A DNA stretch of 64,000 nt from Cyclaneusma minus (GCA_037179335.1 JAKZHN010000037.1:248001-312000), one strand, 5' to 3'. Positions 35,457-48,062 are shown, numbered from the stretch's first letter. Program-made: numbers and translations. The notes: generated by a model from the letters alone, not told the origin.

Positions 35457-37656
35457 ATGCACCAACCCCAGCTCAACGTCTCCGCTCTCCCAGCCTGGGC
35501 AAAACTCAACAACATCGACTTCGTCGACGTCGAAGTCAAGTGCCTTCCAGAAAAAGGCATCGGCCTGGTCACCACACGGTCACTGAATTCCAAAGACACA
35601 TTCGATGCCCCGACGTTGTTGAGGATACCGCAAGACCTTGTGTTGTCTGCAGGGACGATTGAGGAGTATGCAAAGGTTGATAAGACGCTGCGTGAACTTT
35701 TGACTGCTGCTGGCGGCAAGGTATGTTGCTTCGTCAATACTTGACGACAGACTGATCTACTACTTGCTGGAAAGACGAGTTCTGAAATTCTGACATGTGC
35801 ATAGTCTTTTCGAATTGATGCAATGCTGTTTCTTCTCTTCCAGTGGACTCTTGCGAGAGAGGACAGTATTCCGAACTTGGGGGTTTCGACGCCCTGGACT
35901 GAGTATGTTAAGTTGCTTCCAAATACGGTGCCGCTGCCGACCTTATGGAGCGAGGGCAGCCGGCTCATGCTGTTGGGCACTTCTCTAGAGGTGGGTCTCG
36001 TTCTCTTTCCTAGTCAATCTCGTAATTGCATCTCAGAAGTTCCTCGGCCTGTAGCAGGGAGAGTGCCAGAGTGGTGTTCCCGTGATTCTGTCTTCTGAAT
36101 TCGAATATGTTTTCTGTCGACGATCATCCTCAAGGGGAGAGTTGTCCTAGCAAAGTGACTAGATCACTTATTTTGCCGATATCGTTTGCACATATCGAGT
36201 GACCGGGTTTATGGATTCAGCTCTGCCGTATCATGTTTGCTCAGCTTCTTCGGCTTTGCTTTCTCTCATCACAAACAGGGCTGGCAACTGGTACAATAAA
36301 AAGTCATGCGATCCAAGGGCCTGGTTCCGTTGAACCGACCTTTTCCTCGATCCAGGTGGGTTGGACCAGGGGTCTGACCCGACTCGTTTCCAGCCCTGGT
36401 CACGAGCTTTTCGGCAGTCAATCATCTTGCAGTAAGACCTGAGGTGACATGTAGCACGTTTCTTGCTGCACATCACCATCTATCCGACTAGCTTTGTTCT
36501 TTTCCAAGCTTAGGGGCTTTGCCAGCATCGCTAACCTCTCTCAGAATGCCCTGACTGCCAAGGCCGCCACCCTCCAGCAAGAATTCGAGTTACTACGCGA
36601 CGCAACAGAGGACATTCCCTGGTGCCAAAAGCTATGGTGGGGCGAGGATTTCCCCAATTTCCTCACAGTCCATGACTGGACACTCCTAGACGCCTGGTAC
36701 CGATCTCGCTGTCTCGAGCTTCCCAAATCAGGCGAAGCTATGGTACCGTGTCTCGACATGGCCAATCACACATCCGCCCCCACCGCCTACTATGAACAAA
36801 CCGCTAATAACGACATCATCCTCCTTTTGAGGCCAGATCAAAACCTGGAACCTGGGGAAGAGGTCACCATCAGCTATGGCTCGAAAAGCGATGCCGAGAT
36901 GCTGTTTTCTTACGGGTTTATCGACTTTGAAGCTGATACTAGCAGTCTGGTGTTGAGTTTGGAACCCCTGGAGGATGATCCGCTGGCGAAGGCGAAAATT
37001 GCCAGTTTTAAAGGACCGCCGACTGTGAAGATCTATGAGGATGATAAAGGGGAGGTAAAGTGGGAAAGTCCATTTCTCTACTACAGCGTGCTTAACGAGG
37101 AAGACGGTCTTCACTTCGGTGTACTACAAGAGACCGACGGAACACAAAGCCCATTACGTGTCATGTGGCGAGGCCGTATTGATCACGACACATGGGAAGA
37201 GGAGAAAGACGTGACAGACCAGACGGACAAGTTTGAAGAGATCATTGAGGGGCATTTTCAGAAGGACTTGTTTAGGCTGAGGGTTGTGGCGGCGCTGCAG
37301 GAGAGGGCTAGGGAGCAGGCGGATCGCTTGGAGGAGAGTGATGAGATTGTGCAGAGGCTGAGTTCGGGGGGTGAGTTAGGACCGATTCATGCGGCGGCTT
37401 GGGGGTTGAGGGAGAGTGAGAGGGTGCTTTTGGAGAGTGCGTTTGAGGCGCTAGAGGAAGAGGTGAGTTCTCGGTTGATTGATCGAATGGCACAATGTGG
37501 TGACAGACTGACTCGAGACTCCAGAAATCAAAACTCCTAGAAAGCAAGGTTGTTCTGGAATTTCTTCAGGCTGCGGAAGAACCAGAAGAGGCACCGAAGG
37601 TTGATGGTGGCGATGGGGTTGATGGAGTTGATGGAGTTGATGAAGACTTTAGTTGA
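35457..37656 (+). CDS. SET-domain lysine methyltransferase, Rubisco-LSMT type
   Basis: Predicted SAM-dependent protein-lysine methyltransferase. Four exons: 35,457-35,720, 35,805-35,990, 36,545-37,462 and 37,525-37,656, all joined in phase 0, giving 499 residues. The first in-frame ATG is 35,457 (MHQPQLNVSALPAWAK); the frame is open a little upstream from a GTG that I do not accept. The split SET core is recognisable: GIGLVTTRSL near the N-terminus, PCLDMANHTSAPTAYYEQ (the NHS-like SAM and substrate motif) and GEEVTISYGSKSDAEMLFSYG (the conserved SYG tail). The C-terminal half matches the LSMT substrate-binding helical layout. The tail has a short GVDGVDGVD repeat. Intron 2 (554 bp) is unusually long and contains a MITE. 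Substrates in fungi include ribosomal proteins or elongation factors in known relatives; the target here is unknown. Confidence 0.85.
36276..36398. mobile_element. 123-bp MITE, hAT-like, in an intron
   Basis: Ends CAGGGCTGGCAAC and, inverted, CAGGGCTGGAAAC, 12 of 13 identical. The 8 bp outside, ATCACAAA and GTCACGAG, agree at five positions, a worn 8-bp target duplication. Size, CAGGG ends and 8-bp duplication fit a hAT-derived MITE. It lies wholly in intron 2 of the SET-domain gene and leaves the reading frame untouched. Confidence 0.75.
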
Positions 37657-38371
37657 GTTCAGTCCTTCGCAAAAGCATCAGCCAAATGTTCTCTGTGCGT
37701 GAGCCCCTCCATCGGTGACGCCCGAGATGGCCCAGGTTATGTACGAGGATGAATGGGCAACTGCAAAGAGCCTGGCTACTAACATGACAGCTTAGCCGAC
37801 CTACTACTGAAAACCACAAAGATCGAAGGTCTTTGATAACATTAATGAAACCGAGAAGAGAATTTGACTTCTTTAGCCAGGGGTTGTGCAACCATCAGTT
37901 GTGTTGTGTCACCAACCCACATCCGGCTTTATTCGCACTCGGGAGATCTCGGCGTCACATTCCATCACTCGAAACCTCAGAACTCACACAACGCCTCTCA
38001 GTCTCTCACACCCATCGAAAACCAATTCATCAAAAACCTCATCAAGTTCCCACCTGCCGTCACGATGCCACGCTTCTCCCTCACCCGCCCGCCCCCTCAG
38101 CGTCCGCGCCACCCTTGCAAGCGCCCACCGATCGGCAGCACCTGCCCGCACAGGCCAACCCATCACCAAGAGTCGCAGCTGTGACGACATCGCAAAGTCC
38201 GGGGTAGCTCGATTACCACATGCTCGGCCTGCCCAACTTCGACCACTTCACATCCCCTCCAGCCCATCAATCCTCACGCGACACACCTCTCTAAAATCCT
38301 TCCAATCCTCCTCACCCCCCTCAATTTTCACCCTTTCAAATCCAACACCACAACCCCCGCCAACTCCCAAA

Positions 38372-38865
38372 ATGCCACCCATGCTCCCCTCCCACGCCCT
38401 GCTCGCGCGAGCCTTCCACCGCGTCGCTCCCGCCCCAACCACCCTCCCCACTGCTTCAAGATACTTATCAACAACGGCACCGATGAGCGCGTGGCCAGGC
38501 AGCAGCGGCAAAGACCACGTCACCAACGAATCCGACGCACTCAACGTGCAACACGACGCCAGCCGCGACGGCAAGAACGAACGCGCCGCAGGCGGTGAAG
38601 GAAATAGCCGGGCTACGAGCGGACAGAGCGGAGAGCAGAACCAGAAGGCGAAGAAGGAACATCCGGAGGCGCCGGGGCCGGTTATTGGGATGGAGGATGA
38701 AAGGGGTGGGGTGAGTTATCCGTTGATGTTTGGATGTACTGGTTGGTGTTTTTTGGGTTGGGGTTGGGTGGGGCTTGAATGACTGGAGGAAGGGGAGAGG
38801 GGAGAATGAGAGGATTGAGAAAACTGAGGCTAACGAGTTTGTGATTGCAGAAGGGAAGAGCGTAG
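38372..38865 (+). CDS. Small mitochondrial protein, conserved fungal family
   Basis: Two exons, 38,372-38,710 and 38,851-38,865, joined in phase 0 across a 140-bp intron (GTGAGT to GCAG). The product is 117 residues. The second exon has only four codons (KGRA) plus the stop. The N-terminus (LLARAFHRVAP, then SRYLSTTAPM) is Arg/Ser-rich without acids, a typical mitochondrial presequence ending near residue 37. The middle is hydrophilic and low in complexity. The end, EHPEAPGPVIGMEDERGGKG, matches a C-terminal signature I recall from short uncharacterised fungal mitochondrial proteins. No enzymatic motif. The reading frame stays open about 490 bp upstream, but that stretch is Ser/Pro-rich leader sequence, so I place the start at this ATG. 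Confidence 0.65.
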
Positions 38866-39308
38866 ATTTAGCGAACGAAAGGAAAGGGATGGATGATGTG
38901 GGGATAGAGTGAAAGGTTGAAAGCCCACACATTGGGCGCACCAGGAACAGGCTGGTCAGTGAATGGTCATGCTGGGAGGAGTTGGAGGCAGCAAGCTGCA
39001 TGCGAACAGAACAGCATAGCTGGTGTACAAATGCAAGACCCTGAGATTCTCCGCCGCTTTTTCTTCCAGACGCCGTGGTTCCATGCTACCTCGAAAGATC
39101 CATCTAGAACGCCATGAATGCATGCAGCTATATATGCCCTGCTTAGCTGGTTCTCCTGGTCCTCAAACAATGTGGAAGAGAGATCATCAGGCCATGTCCT
39201 TCGAGCCAGCCATATGCCCCAGCTGGCTCTCTATTTCTTTCAATTCACAAATCTCCTTCCCTGTTCTCGGCTCAAGCCATCTGCCCCCAGTCTCTCACAT
39301 TGACCCCC
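38866..39308. other. Intergenic between convergent genes
   Basis: Holds the 3' ends of the mitochondrial-protein gene and the GTPase gene. No gene or repeat seen. Confidence 0.5.
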
Positions 39309-40744
39309 TCAAGCCCTTCCCACCTTAAAACTCAAAACATCATGCTTCCCCACCTCCACCACCGCATCCTCACTAACCCTCACACCCCCCACGCCCTCCA
39401 CATAAGCCAACGGCGCATCCCCCAACACCTTCCTCGCCACCTCCGCCACCGTCGTATTCTTCTTCACCAACACACAGTCCCTAAAAACCGCATTTCCGGT
39501 TTGCCCACTGCCAAAACTGCTAATGTTGCGCACAGGAAATACCGGTACTAGGCCTAGCAATTCTGCAGCGCGGGAAAGCAGTTGCACGACTCCGGTACTG
39601 CCGAATCTGTAGAGCACCATGTCTTTCAGGTTTTCGACGCGTTGTTTGCCTTTTTCGTCTAGTTCTTTGAGGCCGCCGCCGTCGGTATCGCCTTGCTCGA
39701 TCAAGTCCTCTCTCGTATCCACAAACTCACTCCCTTCCGTATACTTCACAAACCCCTGCTTTGCCAACTTCCTCAAAAACACCTCGCTGATCGCCGAGCA
39801 AAGCACTATGCTCTCCGGCGCCTGCATCTTCGCAATCTTCGCAATATTCTTATCGGCGTCTGCGTGATCGATTTTGTTGAGCGCTATCACCGTAGGGAAT
39901 TTCTCGTCTGCGAATGCTTCCACCACTCTGCGTACCGTCTCCTCACTCCATTCCTCGAGTTTCTCCTTCATCCCTGCCCTCTCAAGTTTATCGAGCGTCC
40001 TCTGTACAACCACCGCTGTCGAACCGTACCCAGAGAATTGTCCTTGTAATGTTTCCACAGCACCAGCCTTCACAGCAATATGCCTCCTCTTAATACTTCC
40101 CCATCTGCTCCACAAATTCCCAAAAATCCATTGCACAATCTCACTCCTGAGCCAGACAATATCAGAGCTCGGATCATAGCCACGTGTTGCTTTGCCTTCG
40201 GCATCGGTTGTGCCGCTGACGTCGACGACGTGGATTAGGGCGTCGGCGTGGCGCAGGTCGTCGAGAAATTTGTTGCCGAGGCCTTTGCCTTCGTGTGCGC
40301 CGGGGACGAGCCCGGCGACGTCGAGGAGTTCGATGGGGACGGAGCGGCGGCCATTGTCGCAAGAGCCGTAGTTGGGCTTACAGCGGTCGGAGACATTGAA
40401 ACGGGCGCAGGCGCATTCGATTTGGAGGTAGCCGATGGCTCTTTGCGGATCTATCGTGGTGAATCTACACCCAGACAGATGTCAGTCTTGCGACTTGCAT
40501 TGTGATGCGGTCTCTGGAGTTGCAGAGCGAGCAGAGCAAGGAGAGCAAGCTTCAATTTGAGGGGCTGGAGGATCTTACGGAAAGTTGCCTGGGAAAGAAC
40601 ATCAGCTACTGGATGTACGGAGCAGCTGGATGGATATGGGCATCACCAACCGACTTTGGAGGAGGCGTCCGTGAGCGAGTTGAGCGTGGTGCTCTTCCCC
40701 GAGGACGGCTTGCCCACGAGGCCGATGAGCGGATCGCGAGGCAT
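39309..40744 (-). CDS. Obg-family GTPase with TGS domain, YGR210C type
   Basis: Predicted GTP-binding protein of the translation-factor-related Obg/YchF group. Three exons on the minus strand: 40,651-40,744, a 10-nt micro-exon 40,579-40,588, and 39,309-40,464, giving 419 residues. The micro-exon is required: GTC-G, GC-AAC-TTT-CC and A-TTC-ACC rebuild KVGNFPFTTIDP, the switch I region. Other motifs are the P-loop GLVGKPSSGKST near residue 8, G3 DVAGLVPGA, G4 NKID, and a C-terminal TGS-like region from about residue 340 to the end. Intron 1 has the less usual donor GTTGGT (62 bp); intron 2 is 114 bp with GTAAGA. Start ATG MPRDPLIGLVGKP is the family's usual start context. Confidence 0.88.
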
Positions 40745-41653
40745 TGCGTGTTCCTTCTCTCCTCTCTCACTGTCTTCTCCTCTTCGCGCAATTAATCACG
40801 CGCCAGGGTCTCTTCTCGTGGTGACTTCTCGTGGTGTCTTTTTAGTCTTCCTTATCGTCTCGTCTCGTCTTGGCGCTTTCGCAATGTTCGCGCTCCACTT
40901 TCTGGTGATGGTGTTGTTATCAGATTTTGCAAGCTCTTGGCACGATTTGGCTCAAGCCCCGCGATGACGGCCTGTGCTCCTCACCACCGGCCCGCGCCGC
41001 GAATCGCGTTTTTGTACTGTTATCGCCATTTTCACCCCTCCCCCCACCAAGCACAGTCAACTTGAGACGAACTAAAATTGAGCCCAAAACCCTACCTAGG
41101 TGTGGGAACAAACCCTTCCTTGGAAATTTACTGTCGTGTGCTCTCTTTCCTCTTTCCCTTCATCTGCAGATTTTGCGATCGTGAGCTTTCTCAAAATCTT
41201 CAAGCTTCCAAAAGCGCCATCCCAAGCTTTCTTTTTCGCACCGGGACGAAACTCTCGAGTAGAATTGCCATTTGCGACATACTACACACCCAAATAGACC
41301 AGCATTGACACTGCCACCACCGGCGTCATCGTGATACATCCCACTCAGGTTCATCCGGGAAGTTTAGAGGCCGCCTATTCGCCGTCTCGGGTTCCTGCCT
41401 AAATCGAATACGACATCAGTGTCAGCACAGCACGCATATCGCACTAAGCCTTACGCTACCCTCGCTGCCCATCTGACAGATCGGCGGCGCGGCCCTAGAA
41501 GAGTAGTGAAAGCAGTGAGAGTTGCGGCCAAGATCGCGACTTCTCGATCTTCACTACTCTTCGATATTTGGAAGAAGGACAGCAAAGGTGTCGCCACTAC
41601 CGTTTTCGCTGGGGAGTTGTATAGACCGCAACTTGTTTGCGGGCTATACGGTT
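40745..41653. promoter_or_regulatory. Divergent intergenic region
   Basis: 909 bp separating the GTPase and lipase starts. I see short open frames but no domain, and no clear TATA box. It probably includes the 5' leaders of both genes. Confidence 0.4.
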
Positions 41654-43404
41654 ATGGAGCAGGATGGCGCGAATCCGAGAGCGGAGCATTTGTGTGTTTT
41701 GGTGCATGGGTGAGTTTGCTATGTCCTCTTCCATATCAGATTTGCCCCTTTGCTCTCTATGCGTCGTGTTCTGGCGGTTTCGTGGATTCGGAGATACCCA
41801 AGAACCTGGAATACACCTGTGTGGTACTGGAATACACGAGCTCGAAGCCGGGACACTGGGAATCAGAACAACGAAGCTGACAAGCCGGCCCAAATAGATT
41901 ATGGGGAAACCCAAACCACATGGCCTACATCGCCAAAGCGCTACGAGACAAGCACTCTGACGAGAAACTGCACATCCTAGTTCCGAAGCGCAACAGTGGC
42001 AGTTTCACATACGATGGTATTGAGCTGGGTGGCGAGCGAGTATGCCAGGAGATCGAAGAAGAAATCGAAAATCTAGCACGAAAGGGACAGATCATCAAGC
42101 GCCTCAGCATCGTGGGCTATTCACTCGGCGGTCTGGTCTCTCGCTATGCCATCGGATTACTGGAGTCAAAGGGGGTGTTTAACGAGGTCGAGCCTGTGGT
42201 GAGTACTTCATCCTACAAGCAAGATTGCGAGGCGGATTGAAATCCAAAGCATCTGCCAAACCTGATCACGCTACTCCTACAACTCAAAAACCAGCTCGCT
42301 GACCTCAACCCTCTCTCCATCCAGAATTTCACTACCTTCGCCACCCCCCACCTCGGCGTTCGCACCCCCCTGCGCGGCTACCACAACCACGTCTGGAACG
42401 TCCTCGGCGCCCGCACACTCTCCAAATCCGGCGGCCAACTCTTCACCATCGACAAATTCCGCGACACCTCCCGTCCACTCCTCGCCGTCCTCGCCGACCC
42501 CAATTCCATTTTCATGACCGGCCTATCGCGTTTCAAGCGCCGCACGCTGTACACCAACATCGTCAACGACCGCTCCGCCGTCTACTACACTACCGGCATT
42601 TCACGCACCGATCCCTTTACCGACCTGGACGCTGTTAGACTGAAGTATTTGGAAGGGTATGAAGATGTGATTTTGGACCCGAAAGCACCTGTGGAGCCGA
42701 AAGTGTCAGATGTGGGCGTGTTGCCGAGTTTCGCGGCGAGACTGGCAGCGAAGAATCCGGTTGCGTTTTCGGGGGTGCCGCTTACTATCGCCATGCTTCT
42801 GTTTATTCCTATTGGTGCTGTGGCGTTCCTCATCAACTCGTTGATTCAGTCCATTCGCAGCAGTCGCCGGATCAAGCTTCACGAGGCGGGGAAGGGAGGG
42901 GTGGAGGTTAGCAATTACCGTGTGCCGGTGCTGATCAACAACATGCGCGAAGCCGTGGAAGATGTTTATGAGAACCTCAATTCCGCACTGTCGCAGGAAT
43001 ACCTGGCGCATGGGAGCGAGGAGAAAGCTGCTTCTGCTCCGCTGTTGCGAAACTCGTCGCAACAACTCCTCGCATCCGACTCTGGCGCAGAAGTGGATGA
43101 GAAGAACGCTCTCAGCACAGTGACTAGTATGACGAGCTTGGACGATGCGTTGCAGCAAGAGAAGGCCGAGAAAGGAGACTTGGCGAAGACTGAGAAGGGA
43201 GTGAATGCACCGACGCTGGCTCTGAGTGCGTGTCAGTTTGCGATGATTCAGGCGCTGGATGAGCTGGGGTGGAGGAAGTATCCGGTGCATATTCATAAGA
43301 GTAATCATAGCCATGCGGCGATGATTGTGCGGATGCAGAGGGAGAGCTTTTCGGAGGGGAAGGTGGTGTTGAGGCATTGGTTGGAGGAGGAGTTTATTGC
43401 TTGA
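41654..43404 (+). CDS. DUF676 serine lipase/esterase, ROG1 type
   Basis: Predicted alpha/beta-hydrolase lipase. Three exons: 41,654-41,709, 41,898-42,198 and 42,325-43,404, giving 478 residues. The first exon ends in CVLVHG and the second continues LWGNPNHMAYIAKAL, the HG-LWG oxyanion motif typical of DUF676. The nucleophile elbow is GYSLGG (SIVGYSLGGLVSRYAIG). Exon 3 opens NFTTFATPHLGV, then has a membrane segment (PLTIAMLLFIPIGAVAFLI) and a C-terminal HSHAAMIVR that should supply the catalytic His. Yeast relatives act on lipid droplets or monoacylglycerol; the substrate here is inferred only at family level. The frame is open further 5' without an ATG, so the first exon starts at 41,654. 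Confidence 0.87.
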
Positions 43405-45377
43405 GAGTGAGCTGGCCATGAGCTTGTTAGGGGCTTGGATTGATGAAGAGGGGGAAAAGGGGCGAGTTTGAGATGACTGAGGGGTGGGGGGTGGCATTCT
43501 GGGAGTGAAAGAGTCGGTACTGGAGAGTGACGTTGCCTTGTCTTCGAAGATGGGGAGACTGCGTTCGCGTCGTCCTTGAACAGGAGGTTTGCGTTGTCAT
43601 TGATGGTGGAGAGGTTGCGGCTGTTGGATTCGAAACGAAACGTCCTTTATGTTTGCACGATGCGATGCAGCGATGGCGTTTTTGTTTAGATACGGGAGGC
43701 GGAGTCTTGTGTCTTCAGCATACCCGTGTCTGCCTAGATTGTACCTGTTAGCCGTCTTTAGCAAGAGTTAGAATAGCGAAAATAGAATGTTGGTTTCTCG
43801 AAGGTCGGTAGTCGACTTGTATGCGTGGATGGCACCGCAATGTTTCTTTTGAGCATGATGCACTCAAAACTTGGGCTTCTCACATTACCGCATTGGTTCT
43901 TGGAAGAGTGGTTTTCCAGGTCAGTCGATCCTGTCCATCTTGTCTCGTCTGTTTGCCAGTCTGAATCATTCTTCGTTAGGGAACTCGTCACCTTGGAGCT
44001 CAGACTGCTGGCAATGAATGATGAGACCGACTCTCGAAACTCGCGGAGTTTCGAATACGTACTTCATACAACCCACAGTTGGAAGCAGCGAATATCCTAG
44101 ACGGGCGGACCATCCGGGAGCTCGACTCAACAATCACATTCCGTCAACGCGTCCAGACCTTGATTCCCGATTTCTCGACTGATCCGCGACTCTGGAGGTC
44201 TCGCGATCGCCATGCAGGCTATGCAGCACGTTGTTGGAATTCCCCACATGCTTCAATGACGTCACGGGCGGCCGCTGCACCCCAGGAACGGCAATGACTC
44301 GAGGCATTTGAAGTGCCGGCTGCAGGTGCTCCCCGCATCCTCGTTCCACGATATCAAGATTTCAGATGAAAATCGACAGACTGGGGTGTGACAGTTTCCA
44401 GGTCTTCCCGCATAAAACGTACGGCCGTTTTGCATATTTCCAATTCGCTGACAGCGTAAAAGGTCGAAGACGAGGACCTTGGGATTGTGATAACTGATAA
44501 GATGGAGATGGCTGATATCCAGGATGGGAATGGCAAATGCGATTAAGCTTTGAGCTCAAACCTCCCGGAAGCCGAGTCCGTTCCGAGGAAAGCTTATTGC
44601 AATACCTTATTCTCACCTCATGCAAGTGCGTTGAGCCGCAATTTTGTCGACTCGGAGAAATTCGAATTATTTTTGTCGATTGGATGATGAGGATGAGTGG
44701 TTATCAAGCAACTCGATTTCCGAAAAAGCCAGCTGCCAAGAGATCGAGCAAGCGGGAGTGGTTAGAGCCGTTTTAAATTAGGTAAGTGGAGACAAAGCTC
44801 CTGGCGAGTAAATACGGTAACGTCACAATTCTCATGTTGAGTGCTGATCTGCTCGGAGTCGTCACCGCCAGCCAATGACGGCAATTCTTTTCGAATCATG
44901 GCATTGTGAATTGCCCATCCTTTCCCTGAAGAGGGGCAAGGCTGCGAGGCTGAGGCCTGTATTTGGCAACTGCAGTCCGATCAATCCTACCATGTGCGGC
45001 AAGGATGTGTGTGGAGCAAAGCTCCGGTCAAATGATATCAGGCCTGTTTCCAAGAACCGCTGTGTCGGTGACGTTGAACGAGGAAGGCACTGTGGAGCGG
45101 GAGAATGAATCTCTGAAAGAAGTCTCGCCACACGTCATTGCTCAAACAGAGCTCCGGGGATCTCTCCAGCCATTGAGAAACGGCCAATTGCTTGAAAATC
45201 AGTCGTCACAGCCTTTTGTAAGTCGTCACCTCTCCCTCAACTCCATCTACTTCTCCACTCTACTCCCCTGTCCTTCACGTCTACCCACAAGTATATCAGG
45301 ATTGATAACAACCTGTGTTCCCCTCATCTTCTCTCGCACAAATACCCCAAACCCCTCGACTCTCTCAGTCCTTCACA
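43405..45377. other. Long intergenic region upstream of catalase
   Basis: Nearly 2 kb without a supportable gene. The downstream part is promoter-like for the catalase, with CCAAT boxes at 44,873 (CAGCCAATGACGG) and 45,182 (CGGCCAATTGC) and a CT-rich leader before the ATG. The upstream part (43.5 to 44.8 kb) shows several frames of 60 to 90 codons on both strands with no domain. Confidence 0.5.
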
Positions 45378-47661
45378 ATGCAGTCTGTACTAGGAGGAAC
45401 TCTTCAGAAAGCTTCGGAAGCGGTCAGCGGCATGATGTCTTCCAACGCCAAGGTCAACGACATCAAGAAGGACATTGTCCAGCCGGAGGAGCACCACCGC
45501 ATCACCAGCGATTGGGGTGTGAGGCAGGGCAACACTGATGTCTGGCAAGCTGCTACCACTGAGGACCACCAGGGTCCTTCGCTGCTCGAGGATGGCTTTG
45601 CTCGCGAGAAGGTAAGTCGACTGCCTTAATACACAAAATCCATAGCTAACATGCTTTCAGATCATGCACTTCGACCACGAGCGTATTCCCGAGCGAGTTG
45701 TCCACGCCCGTGGTGCCGGTGCTTTCGGAAACTTCAAGCTGTACGAGAGTGCTGCTGATGTGACCAATGCCGGCGTTCTCACAGACACTTCTCGCAACAC
45801 TCCCGTCTTTATCCGATTCTCCACCGTGCTTGGATCGAGGGGTTCTGCCGACACTGTCCGCGATGTTCGTGGATTTGCCGTCAAGTTCTACACCGACGAG
45901 GGTAACTGGGATATCGTCGGAAACGACATTCCCGTTTTCTTCATTCAGGATGCCATCAAGTTCCCAGACGTCATCCACGCTGGCAAGCCTGAGCCAGATG
46001 GTGAGATGCCTCAAGCTCAGACTGCACACAACAACTTCTGGGACTTCCAGTACCTGCACACTGAGGCTACCCACATGTTCATGTGGGCCATGTCGGATCG
46101 TGGTATCCCAAGATCCTACAGAATGATGCAAGGATTTGGTGTCAACACCTACACTCTCACCAACGCCGAGGGCAAGCGCAGCTTTGTCAAGTTCCACTTC
46201 ACCCCCACCCTCGGAGTCCACTCCTTTGTCTGGGACGAGGCCCTCAAGCTTGCCGGTCAAGACCCCGACTTCCACCGCAAGGACCTGTGGCACGCCATTG
46301 AGATGGGTGCTTACCCAACCTGGAAGTTTGGTATCCAAGTCTGCCCCGAAGACAGGCAAGACGAGTTCGACTTCGACATCCTTGACGCCACCAAGGTCTG
46401 GCCCGAGGAGCTCCTCCCCATCCGCTACATCGGCGAGCTGCAACTTAACCGCAACCCTGACGAATACTTCACCCAAACCGAGCAAGTCGCCTTCTGCACC
46501 TCCCACGTCGTAAACGGCATCGGCTTCTCCGACGACCCTCTCCTGCAAGGCCGCAACTTCTCCTACTTTGACACCCAGCTGTCTCGCCTGGGTATCAACT
46601 GGCAAGAACTCCCCATCAACCGTCCCATGTGCCCCGTCATGAACCACCACCGCGACGGCATGAAGCGCCACAAGATCACTCCCGGCAAGATCAACTACTG
46701 GCCCAATCGCAAATCCGTCGCTCCCCCTGCATCCACCGCCGAGGGTGCTTACTACGAGTACCCTGAGAAGATCCAAGCCATCAAGTCTCGCCTGCACAGC
46801 AAGAAATTCAAGGAGCACTTCTCCCAAGCTCAGCTGTTCTACAACTCCATGTCGCCCATTGAGAAGGCACACATCACCAACGCCCTTTCTTTCGAGCTCG
46901 ACCACTGTGACGAGCCCATGGTCTATGAGCGCATGACTGAGCGCCTTTGCGACATCGACCTCTCTCTCGCTCAAGCCGTGGCCGAGAAGTGCGGTGCCCC
47001 TACCCCTACCAAGGCAGGACGACCAAACCACGGCCTCAAGGCCAAGGGTCTTTCGCAGACCGATTTCACCCCTGAGGCCCTTGGACTGAAGCCCACCATT
47101 GCTACCCGCATGGTCGGCATCATTATTGGTGATGGATTCGACTTTGCTGAGTACGAGGCTGTCAAGGGCGCGCTTATGGCTGCTGGTGCATTCCCCTTCA
47201 CGCTCGGTGTGAAGCGCCAGCCCATCCAGCCCTCTTCCAAGGGCGGAAAGCCCGTTGCAGCCGACCACCACCTCGAAGCCCAGCGCTCCACCATGTACGA
47301 CGCGTTGTACGTGCCCGGTGGCGAGCATGCTCAGCTGTTGAAGAAACAAGGACGTGTGGTTCACTGGCTGCGTGAGGCTTTTGGTCACTGCAAAGCTATC
47401 GGTGCTACTGGCGATGCTGTGTCTTTGATCGGCCTCGCACTTGCTGGAGTCGAGGGTGTCAGCGTGAGCGACAAGAGTGCGGTGGTCAGCTCTTATGGTG
47501 TGGTGACTGGCGCTGGTCTGGGCGATATTGGAAGCATCAAGGAGGGCGTGCAGATTATGAAGGGGGCGAAGACTTTTATGGATGCGTTTTGCTGGGAGAT
47601 TAGCCAGCATAGGAATTGGGATCGAGAGTTGGATGGGTTGGCTGCTATGGTTGCTTTCTAA
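45378..47661 (+). CDS. Large-subunit heme catalase
   Basis: Breaks down hydrogen peroxide. Two exons, 45,378-45,611 and 45,661-47,661, with a 49-bp intron, phase 0, giving 744 residues, the usual size of clade 2 large-subunit catalases. Motifs: the catalytic His in ERVVHARGAGAFG (about residue 92), FSTVLGSRGSADTVRDVRGF, the distal Asn in VGNDIPVFFIQDAIKFPD, and the proximal heme Tyr in NFSYFDTQLSRLG. The C-terminal 180 residues form the flavodoxin/DJ-1-like domain found only in large-subunit catalases (VGIIIGDGFDFAEYE, then DALYVPGGEHAQLL). No secretion signal is seen, so it is probably the intracellular or spore type. Coding GC bias is strong and creates long false frames on the opposite strand. 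Confidence 0.96.
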
Positions 47662-47982
47662 GCAATTCAGTGGCGAAGGTATGTAGGGGGGAGATGGGGG
47701 AACGGCGATGTGAAAGGGGAGTTCGATGGTTCGGTGTGTTTATGAGCGAGGCGCTTCTTTTGTGTTTTCTTTTACAAATGCTACATACCTTAGGTTTCTT
47801 CTGAAGATAGGGGTTATGTTCATATTCTTTCAAGTTCCCAAGCTTCGAACGTGCTAGATGAGTGATAGTCTGTTGTCGAACTTGATGTTTTCGTTGCGTC
47901 ACCAAATCTACAGATTTCCCTCTTCCGTACAATCGTCTTCGAGGTATTATCTCGTTCTCCGAGTTGATGGGCATTGGTGATG

Positions 47983-47990
47983 TCACGTGA
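47983..47990. promoter_or_regulatory. TCACGTGA bHLH-type site
   Basis: Exact 8-bp palindrome (GTCACGTGAC context) 73 bp upstream of the first TATA-like box of the promoter array. It is the extended E-box bound by fungal bHLH factors such as Cbf1 and Pho4 relatives; binding here is not shown. Confidence 0.5.
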
Positions 47991-48062
47991 CCGAAACCTC
48001 GAGACTGTGCTTACGTAACCATCATCTCTCTTCCAACATCTGATCTCCGCAAGGCCCAGGGG

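Noticed and set aside
42706..43497. 263-codon minus-strand frame opposite the lipase
   Set aside because: Antisense shadow; Pro/Gln/Ser-rich with no recognisable motif, while the sense frame has the complete lipase layout.
45646..47610. 654-codon open frame on the minus strand opposite the catalase
   Set aside because: It is an antisense shadow caused by strong G/C third-position bias in the catalase exon. The translation is Leu/Val/Gly-rich with no domain, while the plus strand is a textbook catalase.
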